DNA of 64,000 nt from Intestinimonas massiliensis (ex Afouda et al. 2020) (GCF_001244995.1 NZ_LN869529.1:131454-195453), one strand, 5' to 3'; shown: positions 41,824 to 50,317, counted from the stretch's first letter. The notes: generated from the letters alone by a model not told the origin. Program-made: numbers and translations.

Positions 41824-42429
41824 TCACGTCGGCTGATAGGCCTTGAGCAGTCGGACGGCAAACCTGCGGGTGGCGGCGGTCAGGTTGTATGCCCCGCCCT
41901 TGGTGCACCAGTTGTAAACCAGGCCGCGGACGGAGATCATCAGGTATTCGGCGATCTCGTCGGCGCTGTCACCACCGGCCAGTTCGCCCTGTTCCAGCCC
42001 CTCCCGAAGCAGCTCGATCAGCACGCCCACCATGCCCTGATGGGGGTCCCGGTTAAAAAAGGGGTTGTCGGTGTTGTAGAGCAGCCGAGTCATCTTCATG
42101 TCCGTCAGGTCGCTGTTGTAGTGGGCGTAGTAGTCGAAGAAGGCGAGGATGCGTTCGTATACCGTGCCCTGCGTCAGGGCCGGGGCCACCACCTCGCTAA
42201 AGTAGTGGTCCGCCACCCGGTAAGTCTCGTAAAAGACCTCCATTTTGGTGGAGTAGTAGTTGTAGAAGGTCCCGATGGACACGTGGGCCTTGGCCACGAT
42301 GTCCCGGATCGTGATCTGTTCAAAGTCCTTCTCCGCCAGCAGAGAGACTGCCGCCTCGAAAAGCTTGTCTTTGGTCTGCTCCGCCTGAAGCTGGCGCCGG
42401 GTTTTGACCTGGGACGGGAAATCTTCCAT
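41824..42429 (-). CDS. TetR-family transcriptional regulator
   Basis: A 201-residue TetR protein. The HTH covers residues 14-60: QAEQTKDKLFEAAVSLLAEKDFEQITIRDIVAKAHVSIGTFYNYYSTKMEVFYETY. The rest is helical ligand-binding domain (TQGTVYERILAFFDYYAHYN, DEIAEYLMISVRGLVYNWCTKGG). It is divergent from a CoA-transferase and acyl-CoA dehydrogenase pair. Two GAACAAGTTC dyads straddle the promoter of that pair, so it is the likely repressor, perhaps sensing an acyl-CoA. Confidence 0.9.
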   Translation of the reverse strand: MEDFPSQVKTRRQLQAEQTKDKLFEAAVSLLAEKDFEQITIRDIVAKAHVSIGTFYNYYSTKMEVFYETYRVADHYFSEVVAPALTQGTVYERILAFFDYYAHYNSDLTDMKMTRLLYNTDNPFFNRDPHQGMVGVLIELLREGLEQGELAGGDSADEIAEYLMISVRGLVYNWCTKGGAYNLTAATRRFAVRLLKAYQPT

Positions 42430-42559
42430 GTGCGTTCACCGCTTCCGTTTCTTTTTCCGATTAGTAGGATTATACAGGAAAAACGTCGGACCTGCAAGGC
42501 CTGACCTGTGGCATCCCCGCACAATACTGAGTAAGGAAATGCGCCATGTTGCACAAAAA

Positions 42560-42571
42560 TGAACAAGTTCA
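42560..42571. promoter_or_regulatory. TetR operator candidate 1
   Basis: A perfect 12-base palindrome TGAACAAGTTCA ending 10 bases before the -35 element of the CoA-transferase promoter. Confidence 0.65.
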
Positions 42572-42581
42572 TCTATTTTGG

Positions 42582-42610
42582 TTGACGGATCACACAAGGT
42601 GTGCTACAGT
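42582..42610 (+). promoter_or_regulatory. Promoter of the CoA-transferase operon
   Basis: TTGACG, a 17-base spacer and TACAGT, flanked on both sides by GAACAAGTTC palindromes. Confidence 0.65.
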
Positions 42611-42616
42611 TTTTTC

Positions 42617-42626
42617 GAACAAGTTC
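42617..42626. promoter_or_regulatory. TetR operator candidate 2
   Basis: GAACAAGTTC repeats the core of operator 1 just after the -10, overlapping the expected transcription start. A further GTGAAC half-site follows. Confidence 0.6.
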
Positions 42627-42662
42627 AGTGAACAAAATCATTGGGTGCTTGGAGGAAAAAAC

Positions 42663-44285
42663 ATGGCAAAATTCATTACCGCGCAAGAGGCGGCCAAACA
42701 GATCCCCGACGGGGCGACGGTGGGCATTGCGGGTATGGGACTGTCGGGCTGGCCGGAGGAGGTCGCCTGCGCCATACGGGACCGCTTTCGGGAGACGGGC
42801 CATCCCTGCTCGCTGGAGCTGCACCAGGGCAGCGCCATGGGAGACTGGGGCTACGGCAACCAGTTCCTGGGCTGGGACCGGACCCGGCGCCCGGACGGCC
42901 CGGATACGGCCCACGGCAACCGGGGTGTGACTCGCCTGGGGGAGGCCGGAGAGGGGCTGGTTACCAAGTGGAGCGGGGCTCATGTGGGCAGCGCCTTCAC
43001 GCTGCGGGACCTGGCGGCACAGGACAAGCTGGAGTGCCACTGCCTGCCTCAGGGGGTGGCTGTGAACCTGTGGCGTGAGATTGCCGCCGGCCGGCCCGGT
43101 CTGTTCACTAAGGTAGGCTTGGGCACCTTCGTGGACCCCCGGGTGGAGGGCGGCCGGATGAACCGGTGCACCAGGGACAACGTGGCCGAGCTGGTGGAGG
43201 TCAACGGCGAGGAGTATCTGTTCTTCAAGAGCTTTCCGCTGCATGTGGCCCTGCTGCGGGGCACGGTGGCGGACGAGAAGGGCAACATCTCCTTCATGCA
43301 CGAGAGTGTCATCAACGAGGGCCTGGCGGTGGCGCAGGCGGCGCACAACTCCGGCGGTATCGTCATTGTCCAGGTGGAGTACGTTACCAAGGCCGAGACC
43401 CTGAACCCCAAGGATGTGAAGATTCCGGGCATTCTGGTGGACTACGTGGTCCAGGCCACCGACCCCATGGCCTGCTGGCAGGCGGAGGGCGTATACTGGG
43501 AGCCCTCCTTCTCCGGGCAGATCCGCCGGCCCACCAAGGCCATCCCCCCGCTGCCGCTGACCGAGCGGAAGGTCATCGCCCGCCGGTGTGCCATGGAGGT
43601 GCCCGCAGGGGCGGTGCTGAACCTGGGGGTGGGTATGTCCGCCGACGTAGGCAGCATTGTGGCCGAGGAGGGATGCCTGGACCGGGTGACCATGGCCGCC
43701 GAGAGCGGTATGATCGGCGGCGTGATGTGTGCCCTGCCCAACTTTGGCAGCAGCTACAACCCCGAGTGCACGCTGGAGCACAACGCCACCTTCGATCTGA
43801 TCGACGGCGGTGGTCTGGATATGACCTGTCTGGGTCTGGGGGAGTGCGATGCGGAAGGTAATGTCAATGTGAGCAAATTTGGCCCCCGCCTCACTGGCCC
43901 CGGCGGCTTCATCGACATCACCAACGCCACGCCCAAGGTCGTGTTCTGCGGCACCTTTATGGGGAAGGCCAAGTACGCCGTGGGAGACGGAAAGCTGACC
44001 ATCCTCCAGGAGGGGACCATTCAGAAATTTGTCAAGAACGTGGAGCAGATTACCTTTGCCGGGCAGTACGCAAAGCCCAGCCAGGAGGTCCTGTACGTCA
44101 CCGAGCGGTGTGTGTTCCAGCTCATGGATGGGAAGATGACCCTCATTGAGATCGCCCCTGGCATCGACCTGGAGAAGGACGTGCTGGCCCATATGGGCTT
44201 TACCCCCGCAGTCTCCCCGAACCTTAAAACGATGGACCTGGCCCTCTTCCAGGAGACCTGGGGTGGGCTGGCGCAGACCCTTTAA
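42663..44285 (+). CDS. Acyl-CoA:acetate/3-ketoacid CoA-transferase, fused alpha-beta
   Basis: A 540-residue family I CoA-transferase of the propionate CoA-transferase / YdiF kind, with alpha and beta domains in one chain. The alpha half starts MAKFITAQEAAKQIPDGATVGIAGMGLSGWPEE. The beta half has LNLGVGMSADVGSIVAEEG, then the catalytic glutamate in AAESGMIGG near residue 345. GFIDITNATPKVVFCGTF follows near 420. TTGGAGGAA decides the ATG at 42663; the frame is open further back to 42546 across the promoter. It moves CoA between short-chain acids. It is co-transcribed with an acyl-CoA dehydrogenase under a TetR regulator. Confidence 0.9.
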   Translation: MAKFITAQEAAKQIPDGATVGIAGMGLSGWPEEVACAIRDRFRETGHPCSLELHQGSAMGDWGYGNQFLGWDRTRRPDGPDTAHGNRGVTRLGEAGEGLVTKWSGAHVGSAFTLRDLAAQDKLECHCLPQGVAVNLWREIAAGRPGLFTKVGLGTFVDPRVEGGRMNRCTRDNVAELVEVNGEEYLFFKSFPLHVALLRGTVADEKGNISFMHESVINEGLAVAQAAHNSGGIVIVQVEYVTKAETLNPKDVKIPGILVDYVVQATDPMACWQAEGVYWEPSFSGQIRRPTKAIPPLPLTERKVIARRCAMEVPAGAVLNLGVGMSADVGSIVAEEGCLDRVTMAAESGMIGGVMCALPNFGSSYNPECTLEHNATFDLIDGGGLDMTCLGLGECDAEGNVNVSKFGPRLTGPGGFIDITNATPKVVFCGTFMGKAKYAVGDGKLTILQEGTIQKFVKNVEQITFAGQYAKPSQEVLYVTERCVFQLMDGKMTLIEIAPGIDLEKDVLAHMGFTPAVSPNLKTMDLALFQETWGGLAQTL

Positions 44286-44338
44286 ACTCTGCCGAAGATT
44301 TTTTCATCAATCAAACATGTCGTCTAGGAGGAACACAC

Positions 44339-45481
44339 ATGAGCAGTCTGTATTTCAACGAGGATCACGAAGGCATCCGTGAGATGGCGAAGGATTTCGC
44401 CGAAAAGACCCTGGCCCCCATCGCGGGGGAGATCGACAAAACCGAGGCATTCCCCATGGACGTGGTGAAGACCATGGCGGACATGGGCTTTCTGGGACTG
44501 AAGATCCCCGAGGAGTACGGCGGTCTGGGCCTGGATATGCGCAGCTATGTCTGCGTCATGGAGGAGATCGCCAAGAAGTGCGCTACTGCTACGATCTTCA
44601 TCTCTTCGGCCAACTCCCTGTCCACTGCCCCCATCGTCATCTCCGGCACCCCGGAGCAGAAGGAGAAGTACCTGCCCGGCGTGGCCGCCGGCGAGAGCTT
44701 GATCGCCTTTGGCCTCACCGAGCCCAACGCCGGCTCGGATGCCGCGTCCATGACCACCCGCGCGGTGGAGGACGGAGACAGCTACATCCTCAACGGCCGC
44801 AAGTGCTTCATCACCATGGCTCCCATCGCCGATCAGTGCATCGTCTACGCCAAGACCGACCCGGAGAAGGGGGCCAAGGGCATCACCTGCTTTATGGTGG
44901 ATATGAACCTGCCCGGCGTGTCCTGCGGCCGCCACGAGGAGAAGATGGGCCAGCGGGGCGTGCCGGTGAGCGATGTGGTGCTGGAGGACGTGCGGGTACC
45001 CAAGGACTGCGTCATCGGCGAGGTGGGCATGGGCTTCATCAACGCCATGAAGACGCTGTCCGTGGGCCGCGTGGGGGTGTCGTCCATGTGCCTGGGCATG
45101 GCCCAGGAGGCCATCGACCTTGCGGTGAACCACACCAAGAACCGGGTGCAGTTCGGCAAGCCCCTGGCCAAAATGCAGGCCCTGCAGTTTATGATGGCGG
45201 ATATGGAGACCAAGCTCAACGCCGCCCGGCTGCTGACCTACAACGCCGCTTACCTGCTGGACACCAGGCAGCCGGCGGACAAGGCCGCCTCCATGGCCAA
45301 GTATTACTCCGCGGAGGCCGCCATTGAGATCGTCAACAAGTCCCTCCAGCTCCACGGCGGCTACGGCTATTCCCGCGAGTACGAGATCGAGCGCATCTAC
45401 CGCGACGTCCGGGTCTGCTCCATCTACGAGGGCTCCTCCCAGGTCCAGCAGATGGTCATCTCCGGCCAGCTTTTGAAGTAA
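44339..45481 (+). CDS. Acyl-CoA dehydrogenase (short-chain type)
   Basis: A 380-residue FAD enzyme that oxidises acyl-CoA to enoyl-CoA or runs the reverse reaction with an electron-transfer flavoprotein. GFLGLKIPEEYGGLGLDM near residue 48, AFGLTEPNAGSDAASMTT near 122, KCFITMAPIADQCIVYAKT near 152 and RVQFGKPLAKMQALQFMMADM near 270 are family blocks. The catalytic Glu sits in CSIYEGSSQVQQMVI near 367, the normal place for butyryl-CoA-type enzymes. AGGAGGAA precedes the ATG. No etfBA is adjacent, and an insertion sequence sits downstream. Substrate may be butyryl- or branched-chain acyl-CoA. Confidence 0.92.
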   Translation: MSSLYFNEDHEGIREMAKDFAEKTLAPIAGEIDKTEAFPMDVVKTMADMGFLGLKIPEEYGGLGLDMRSYVCVMEEIAKKCATATIFISSANSLSTAPIVISGTPEQKEKYLPGVAAGESLIAFGLTEPNAGSDAASMTTRAVEDGDSYILNGRKCFITMAPIADQCIVYAKTDPEKGAKGITCFMVDMNLPGVSCGRHEEKMGQRGVPVSDVVLEDVRVPKDCVIGEVGMGFINAMKTLSVGRVGVSSMCLGMAQEAIDLAVNHTKNRVQFGKPLAKMQALQFMMADMETKLNAARLLTYNAAYLLDTRQPADKAASMAKYYSAEAAIEIVNKSLQLHGGYGYSREYEIERIYRDVRVCSIYEGSSQVQQMVISGQLLK

Positions 45482-45498
45482 GGCCCGGAGGAAGACGA

Positions 45499-45533
45499 AA
45501 AGGCGGGAGCGCTTACAGGGCGCTCCCGCCTTT
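45499..45533 (+). terminator. Terminator after the acyl-CoA dehydrogenase
   Basis: Fourteen-base GC-rich arms 45499-45512 and 45520-45533 ending in a short T run. Confidence 0.8.
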
Positions 45534-45544
45534 GGTACCATGCA

Positions 45545-47050
45545 CGGCGGTCGAGAGAAAGATTAACTATTAGAAGTCAACCCCCAAAATGAATGGCGGT
45601 GGTACAAAAACAGATGGTTCAAAAAAAGTATATCAAAGTAGAGGTCCGTTAGGACCCCGGATGCCAGCAAGAGTAAGTTAGGCTACCAGACGGTACGGTT
45701 GTCTGGACTTCTCCAGAGCGAAGATGAGCCGTACCAGTTTCTTGGCCGCGTGGGAGATTGCAACATTGTAATGCTTGCCTTCCGCTCGTTTCTTGGCAAG
45801 GTAAGACGCAAAGGCCGGGTCCCATAAGCAGACATACTTGGTGGCGTTGTAAATGGCGTAGCGAAGGTATCTGGAGCCGCGTTTTTCCATGTGCGGATAG
45901 CAGTTCTTGAGCTGTCCGGATTGGTAGGTCGATGGTGAAAGCCCTGCATAGGCAAGCAGCTTGTCGGGAGATTCAAAGCGGGAGAAGTCCCCAACCTCGG
46001 CAAGGATCATAGCCCCCATGCGACAGCCAATGCCCGGAATGGTCGTGATCGGAGAGTGCAGTTCATCCATCATAGCTTGGATTTCTGTTTCGATTTCCTC
46101 AATTTCAGCGTCCAGTTCCCGGATAAGCCGGATGGTATGCTGCAATTCGAGGGACTTGGCAGGCATTCTGGAGCCTATGGAATTCCTGGCAGCATCCCGG
46201 ATGTCCAGGGCCATGTCCCGCCCGTAACGGCCTCTGGAGGCGTCAGTCAAAAGGGATTTCAGTCGTGTCAGGTGCGCCCCGGCGATCTGAACGGCGCCAG
46301 GGAACTCTTCCAGCAAGGCATAGACAGAAGCCCCATGGAGGGACGGTACCAGATTTTCCAACTCTGGGAACAGGATGCAGACCAGCCTGGAAACAGAGCA
46401 TTTCAGTTTGGCTCGTTCTTTCACCTTGTCGAAACGGTATCTTGTGAGTGACTTTAGCTCCTCATTGTGGTATGCTGTGTCTGTGTAGGGCTTGAGGCCT
46501 ACATCGGACAGAAGCATAGCTGCAATCGTTCGTGCATCCACACGGTCAGTCTTTGTCTTTCTTAAGCTGAGACTTTTCCTGTAGAGATTGGTGCGCAAAG
46601 GGTTCAAGACATAGGTGGCCAGACCGTTGTCAAGAAGAAACCCAAGGATGTTGTAGCTGTAATGTCCGGTCGCCTCAAGCCCTACTCTTATTTTGTCCTG
46701 GGATGTGGTGCAGTCCCGGATTTTCTGAAGCAGGCAGGTAAAACCATCCATGTTGTTGGGAATGGTGAACACATCTGCCAGGACTTCACCTTCCGAGTTG
46801 AGAATGAAGCAGTCGTGCTTGTCCTTTGAGACATCAATGCCAACAGAAACTACCATGATAAAACCTCCAACGGTAAGATTGTGATGCTGCTCCACAGAAC
46901 ACTTTGCTCTTGTAGCCTTGTTCCACATAAACCGTCTGGCGGTATTTAACTGATTAACAAAACTGCAAAGGGCTGTGGTTGGAACCTTTCTTAAACCATC
47001 TTCTGGTAGGAGGACAACACCAATCCACAGCATCCCTTACAGTGTAGCAC
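45545..47050 (-). mobile_element. IS110-type insertion sequence, ends approximate
   Basis: An intact transposase gene with about 130 bases of non-coding DNA on its 3' side and 180-190 bases on its 5' side, between a terminated acyl-CoA dehydrogenase operon and a membrane protein gene. The DNA is visibly more AT-rich than its neighbours. I see no clear terminal inverted repeat or target duplication, as expected for IS110 elements, so the limits are estimates. GTCCGTTAGGAC near 45646 could form a small hairpin. The 5' non-coding end is where IS110 members encode their bridge RNA. Confidence 0.65.
45678..46856 (-). CDS. IS110-family transposase (RuvC-like DEDD)
   Basis: A 392-residue DEDD recombinase. 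MVVSVGIDVSKDKHDCFIL begins the RuvC-like domain with its first Asp, IRVGLEATGHYSYNILGFL near 66 carries the Glu, and KTKTDRVDARTIAAML near 105 the two later Asp. The C-terminal Tnp2 domain holds ITTIPGIGCRMGAMILAEVGDFSRFESPDKLLAYAGLSPSTYQSG near 270-315 with the serine nucleophile region. TTGGAGG precedes the ATG at 46856; the frame is open further back without a ribosome site. It appears intact and may be active. Confidence 0.93.
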   Translation of the reverse strand: MVVSVGIDVSKDKHDCFILNSEGEVLADVFTIPNNMDGFTCLLQKIRDCTTSQDKIRVGLEATGHYSYNILGFLLDNGLATYVLNPLRTNLYRKSLSLRKTKTDRVDARTIAAMLLSDVGLKPYTDTAYHNEELKSLTRYRFDKVKERAKLKCSVSRLVCILFPELENLVPSLHGASVYALLEEFPGAVQIAGAHLTRLKSLLTDASRGRYGRDMALDIRDAARNSIGSRMPAKSLELQHTIRLIRELDAEIEEIETEIQAMMDELHSPITTIPGIGCRMGAMILAEVGDFSRFESPDKLLAYAGLSPSTYQSGQLKNCYPHMEKRGSRYLRYAIYNATKYVCLWDPAFASYLAKKRAEGKHYNVAISHAAKKLVRLIFALEKSRQPYRLVA

Positions 47051-47108
47051 ATAGCCCTTGGAGAGGGGCTCTAATAACTACTACTTTATAATACAAGGAA
47101 GAGAAGGA
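46857..47108. other. IS110 5' non-coding end and junction with the downstream gene
   Basis: About 250 bases without a gene. The part next to the transposase could encode a structured bridge RNA on the minus strand. A TATAAT at 47087-47092 lies just before the membrane protein gene, without a well-spaced -35. Confidence 0.35.
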
Positions 47109-47828
47109 ATGAGAAAGAGCACACCGGCACAATGGGGCCTGCGGGTCCTGGTCTATATTTTGGGACTGTTCTGCCTGGCGGTTGGCGTGGCCCTCTCCGT
47201 CAACGCCAACCTGGGCATATCCCCGGTGAATTCCCTGCCCTATGTGGTCAGTAAGATTCTGGGGACGGCCATGAGCACCTGCGTCATCGGAATCTTCAGC
47301 TTTTATATTCTGCTCCAGATCGTGATTCTGCGGAAGGAGTTCAAGCCCATCCACCTGACCCAGCTCATCTTCTCCACCATTTTCGGCTATTTTGTGGACT
47401 TTGCCAAGTGGCTACTGGGGGATTTTTGCCTGCCGGGCTACGGCGGACGGCTGGGGATGCTGTGTATGAGCATCGTGGTGGTAGCCGTCGGCGTGGTGCT
47501 GTATATTGACACCGAGCTGGTCCCCATGCCTATGGAAGGTCTGGCTCTGGCTCTGGCAAAAAAGAGCGGAAAGCCTTTTCACAACGTAAAGATCGTGGTA
47601 GACTGCACGGTAGTGGTCACCGGCCTGGCGCTGTCTCTGGTATGCCTGCGCCGTCTGGACGGTATCCGGGAGGGCACCGTGATCGCCGCCATCGTCACGG
47701 GAAAGGTGATTGCGTGGGTGAAAAAGCCCCTGTCCCCCGTGCTCCAGCGGGTCTGCTTCGGCGCCGCCGGCGAGGAGGGCCAGACGGTCCGGGAACTGGA
47801 GGAGCTGGAGGGTGCGGGACAGGAATAA
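47109..47828 (+). CDS. YczE/YitT-like integral membrane protein
   Basis: A 239-residue membrane protein of the YczE/YyaS/YitT group with about five helices. GLRVLVYILGLFCLAVGVALSVNANLGISPVNSLPYVVSKILG is the conserved N-terminal pair of helices, and VLYIDTELVPMPMEGLALALAKKSGKPFHNVKIVVD near residue 140-175 is the second family block. A cytosolic tail ends it (EEGQTVRELEELEGAGQE). AAGGA precedes the ATG at 47109. The IS110 element ends just upstream and may have separated it from its original promoter. Function of the family is poorly known. Confidence 0.8.
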   Translation: MRKSTPAQWGLRVLVYILGLFCLAVGVALSVNANLGISPVNSLPYVVSKILGTAMSTCVIGIFSFYILLQIVILRKEFKPIHLTQLIFSTIFGYFVDFAKWLLGDFCLPGYGGRLGMLCMSIVVVAVGVVLYIDTELVPMPMEGLALALAKKSGKPFHNVKIVVDCTVVVTGLALSLVCLRRLDGIREGTVIAAIVTGKVIAWVKKPLSPVLQRVCFGAAGEEGQTVRELEELEGAGQE

Positions 47829-47848
47829 GAAGATCTGAGGTGGCTGGG

Positions 47849-48655
47849 ATGGATTATTTCGAACAGGTGGACCTGGCTTATCAGACGCTGAAGGGCCCGG
47901 CGCTGGAGCGCCGGCTGCGGGAACTGACGGACCGCTGCCGGGCAGAGTACGGCGAGCGGGGCGCCCTCTACGGCTCCATGCTCAATGAGCTGGGGAGCTA
48001 CTACCGGGGGCAGGGCCGGTACGAGGCATCGGAGCGGGCCTTCCGGGAAGCGCTGGAGCTGCTGGCGCAAAGCCGCGGTACCGACAGCCCGGACTATGCC
48101 ACTGCCCTGAACAACCTGGCCGGGACTCACCGGCTGATGGGCCGGCTGAAGGAGGCAGAGCGGGAGTTTGCCGCCTGCCTGACGCTCTACCGCGAGACAC
48201 TGGGCGAGGGGCACATCCTGTATGCCGCCGGGCTGAACAATCTGAGTCTGGTCTGTCTGGACCGGGGGGAGCTGGAGCGGGCGGCGGAGCTCCAGGGCCG
48301 GGCCGCCCGGGTGCTGGAGACGATGCCCGACCGCAGAGACGAGCTGGCCGCCGCCCTGTGCAACCTGGGGGAGCTGCGCCGCAGACAGGGGCGGCCGGAG
48401 GAGGCGGAGCGGTGCCTGCTCCGGGCGCTGGAGCTCTTTCAGCGGGAACTGGGTGTGGACACGCCCCACTACCATGCTGCGCTCAATGGCCTGGGCGGCC
48501 TCTGCTGCGAGGTAGGCCGCTATGAGGAGGCCTGCCGCTGGTTCCTGGCCGCGGCGGCCGCGGCGGAGAAGCTCTACGGCAGTGAGCACCGGGAGCACCG
48601 GGCCGCCCTGGAGCACCTGCGCATGGCCCGCCGGGCGGCGGAGGCTGGGGTATGA
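47849..48655 (+). CDS. Tetratricopeptide repeat protein
   Basis: A 268-residue all-helical protein built of about five TPR/kinesin-light-chain-type repeats, e.g. GSMLNELGSYYRGQGRYEASERAFREALEL, ATALNNLAGTHRLMGRLKEAEREFAACLTLY, AAGLNNLSLVCLDRGELERAAE, AALCNLGELRRRQGRPEEAERCLLRALEL. It serves as a protein-interaction scaffold and has no catalytic part. It overlaps the DUF4037 gene by ATGA, with DUF4125 next, an arrangement that implies a joint complex. No signal peptide. Confidence 0.85.
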   Translation: MDYFEQVDLAYQTLKGPALERRLRELTDRCRAEYGERGALYGSMLNELGSYYRGQGRYEASERAFREALELLAQSRGTDSPDYATALNNLAGTHRLMGRLKEAEREFAACLTLYRETLGEGHILYAAGLNNLSLVCLDRGELERAAELQGRAARVLETMPDRRDELAAALCNLGELRRRQGRPEEAERCLLRALELFQRELGVDTPHYHAALNGLGGLCCEVGRYEEACRWFLAAAAAAEKLYGSEHREHRAALEHLRMARRAAEAGV

Positions 48656-49572
48656 AGGGGCTGGAACTGTCCCGACGCTACTGGCGGGAGGTGGGGCGGC
48701 CCGCTCTGGAGCGGGACTGCCCCCAGGTGTTGGAGTCGGCCGCGGCGGGTCTGGCGGGCGAGGGCTCGGAGTGCTTCGGCTATGACGACGTCATCTCCCG
48801 TGACCACGACTGGGGCCCCGGCTTTTGTCTCTGGCTGGACCGGGAGACGATGGCCCGGTGGGGGCGGGAGGCTGCGGCGGTATACGCCAGGCTTCCCCCG
48901 GCGTTTCTGGGCTTTCGCCGCCTGCGGCCTGACCCGATGAGCGCCGGGCGGGTGGGAGTGCTGGAGACCGGCGCCTTCTACCGGCGGTTTTTCGGCTTGG
49001 ACCGGCCGCCTGAAACGCTGGCGGAGTGGCGGAGCTTGCCGGAGACGGGGCTGGCCGCAGCCACCAACGGCGCGGTATTCGAGGACCAGAGCGGGACGTT
49101 CACCGCCTTTCGCCGGGCCCTGCTGGCCTACTACCCGGAGGATCTGCGCCGCAAGAAGCTGGCTGCCCGCTGTGCCCTGGCGGCCCAGTCGGGGCAGTAC
49201 AATTATGCCCGCTGTCGGAGGCGGGGAGACCGGGTGGCGGCCCTGCTGGCCCTGGCCCAGTTCATTGACCATGCCCAAGCTGCGGTGTTCCTGCTGAACC
49301 GCCGTTACCGACCCTATTACAAGTGGGCCCAGCGCGCCCTGGAGGATCTGCCCCTCCTGGGCCGGACGGTGGGCCCGCTCCTGCGCGGGCTGGCAGGGGA
49401 ACAGGAGGACAAGACCGGGGACATCGAGGCGGTCAGCGCCCTGCTGATCGGGGAACTGGCGCGGCAGGGTCTCTCGGGTGGGAGAGCGGACTTCCTGCTG
49501 CCCCATGCCCGGGAGATCCAGGCCGGTATCCGCGACCCGGACCTGCGGGACCTGCACCTGATGGCGGAATAG
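48652..49572 (+). CDS. DUF4037 protein, nucleotidyltransferase-like
   Basis: A 306-residue DUF4037 protein. The N-terminal GEGSECFGYDDVISRDHDWGPGFCLW near residues 36-60 is the family hallmark. The DD and DHD cluster resembles the metal site of minimal nucleotidyltransferases. The C-terminal half is helical: SGQYNYARCRRRGDRVAALLALAQFIDHAQAAVFLLNRRYRPYYKWAQRAL, as in substrate-binding helical domains of such enzymes. It may transfer a nucleotide to an unknown acceptor. It is translationally coupled to the TPR gene and 12 bases ahead of DUF4125. Confidence 0.82.
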   Translation: MKGLELSRRYWREVGRPALERDCPQVLESAAAGLAGEGSECFGYDDVISRDHDWGPGFCLWLDRETMARWGREAAAVYARLPPAFLGFRRLRPDPMSAGRVGVLETGAFYRRFFGLDRPPETLAEWRSLPETGLAAATNGAVFEDQSGTFTAFRRALLAYYPEDLRRKKLAARCALAAQSGQYNYARCRRRGDRVAALLALAQFIDHAQAAVFLLNRRYRPYYKWAQRALEDLPLLGRTVGPLLRGLAGEQEDKTGDIEAVSALLIGELARQGLSGGRADFLLPHAREIQAGIRDPDLRDLHLMAE

Positions 49573-49584
49573 GAGGGAACGGAT

Positions 49585-50238
49585 ATGGACCGGGAGCTGA
49601 TCCAGCGCCTGGTGGCGCTGGAGTGGGAGTTCTTTCAGGCCACCCGAAACGAGGGCGGCCGCGCCCCGTGCCAGGACGACCGCGAGACCTTTTGGGTCGT
49701 GCGCACGGGCCAGGCCATGGGCTGGTCGGAGGAGATGGCGGCCGCCTGGCTGTCCGACCTGGAGGCGGCCCGGACGGCGGGGCGCAATCCGGTGATGGAG
49801 AAGTACGCCCGGATGATGGCCTTTACAGCGCCGGAGGCCTATGCCAAGCTGGCCCATTTTCTGCCGCCGGTGGAGCCGGAGATGGAAAAGCTGGCCCGGG
49901 CTCTGGCCGACCAGACGGTGGCCTGGGCGGAAGCGGCGGCGCAGCGGTACCCCTATCTCTGCGCCAGCGGACGGCCCATTCGGTCGTCGGCGGACAGCGC
50001 TGCGGTCACCTCGCTGGAGACCTACTGCTACGGCGAACTGTTGACCTGCCGTCCGGAGACCCTGCGCCTGTTCCAGCGCTATTACGCGGAAAAGGCACGG
50101 CGGGGAGAGAACCTGTACGTGGAGATCCAGGCGCATACCGCCCGCCTGCTGGGGTATGGCTCCCTGGAGGAGGCGGAGCGGACGCTGTTCGCCTCCGCCC
50201 GCTCCTGCTGCCACAGCGATCCGATGCAGAGCGGCTGA
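49585..50238 (+). CDS. DUF4125 family protein
   Basis: A 217-residue helical protein. LVALEWEFFQATRNEGGRAPCQDDRETFWVVRTGQAMGW at residues 9-47 is the DUF4125 hallmark. The middle reads NPVMEKYARMMAFTAPEAYAKL, and the end TSLETYCYGELLTCRPETLRLFQRYY. GGAGGGAA precedes the ATG. The family occurs with DUF4037 and TPR proteins in Clostridia, as here. No catalytic motif is obvious beyond conserved Cys, Asp and Glu in the hallmark. Function unknown. Confidence 0.82.
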   Translation: MDRELIQRLVALEWEFFQATRNEGGRAPCQDDRETFWVVRTGQAMGWSEEMAAAWLSDLEAARTAGRNPVMEKYARMMAFTAPEAYAKLAHFLPPVEPEMEKLARALADQTVAWAEAAAQRYPYLCASGRPIRSSADSAAVTSLETYCYGELLTCRPETLRLFQRYYAEKARRGENLYVEIQAHTARLLGYGSLEEAERTLFASARSCCHSDPMQSG

Positions 50239-50291
50239 GACAAACGCAAAGCGAGGACCGGGCCATGCCCGGTCCTCGCTTTGCGTTTGTC
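50239..50291 (+). terminator. Exceptionally long perfect hairpin terminator
   Basis: Twenty-five perfectly paired bases (50239-50263 with 50267-50291) around a CAT loop, starting at the first base after the DUF4125 stop. Only a short T-rich tail follows. A smaller 17-base palindrome (TTTCCATG-C-CATGGAAA) sits at 50294-50310. Confidence 0.8.
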
Positions 50292-50317
50292 ATTTCCATG
50301 CCATGGAAAAAACAGGC

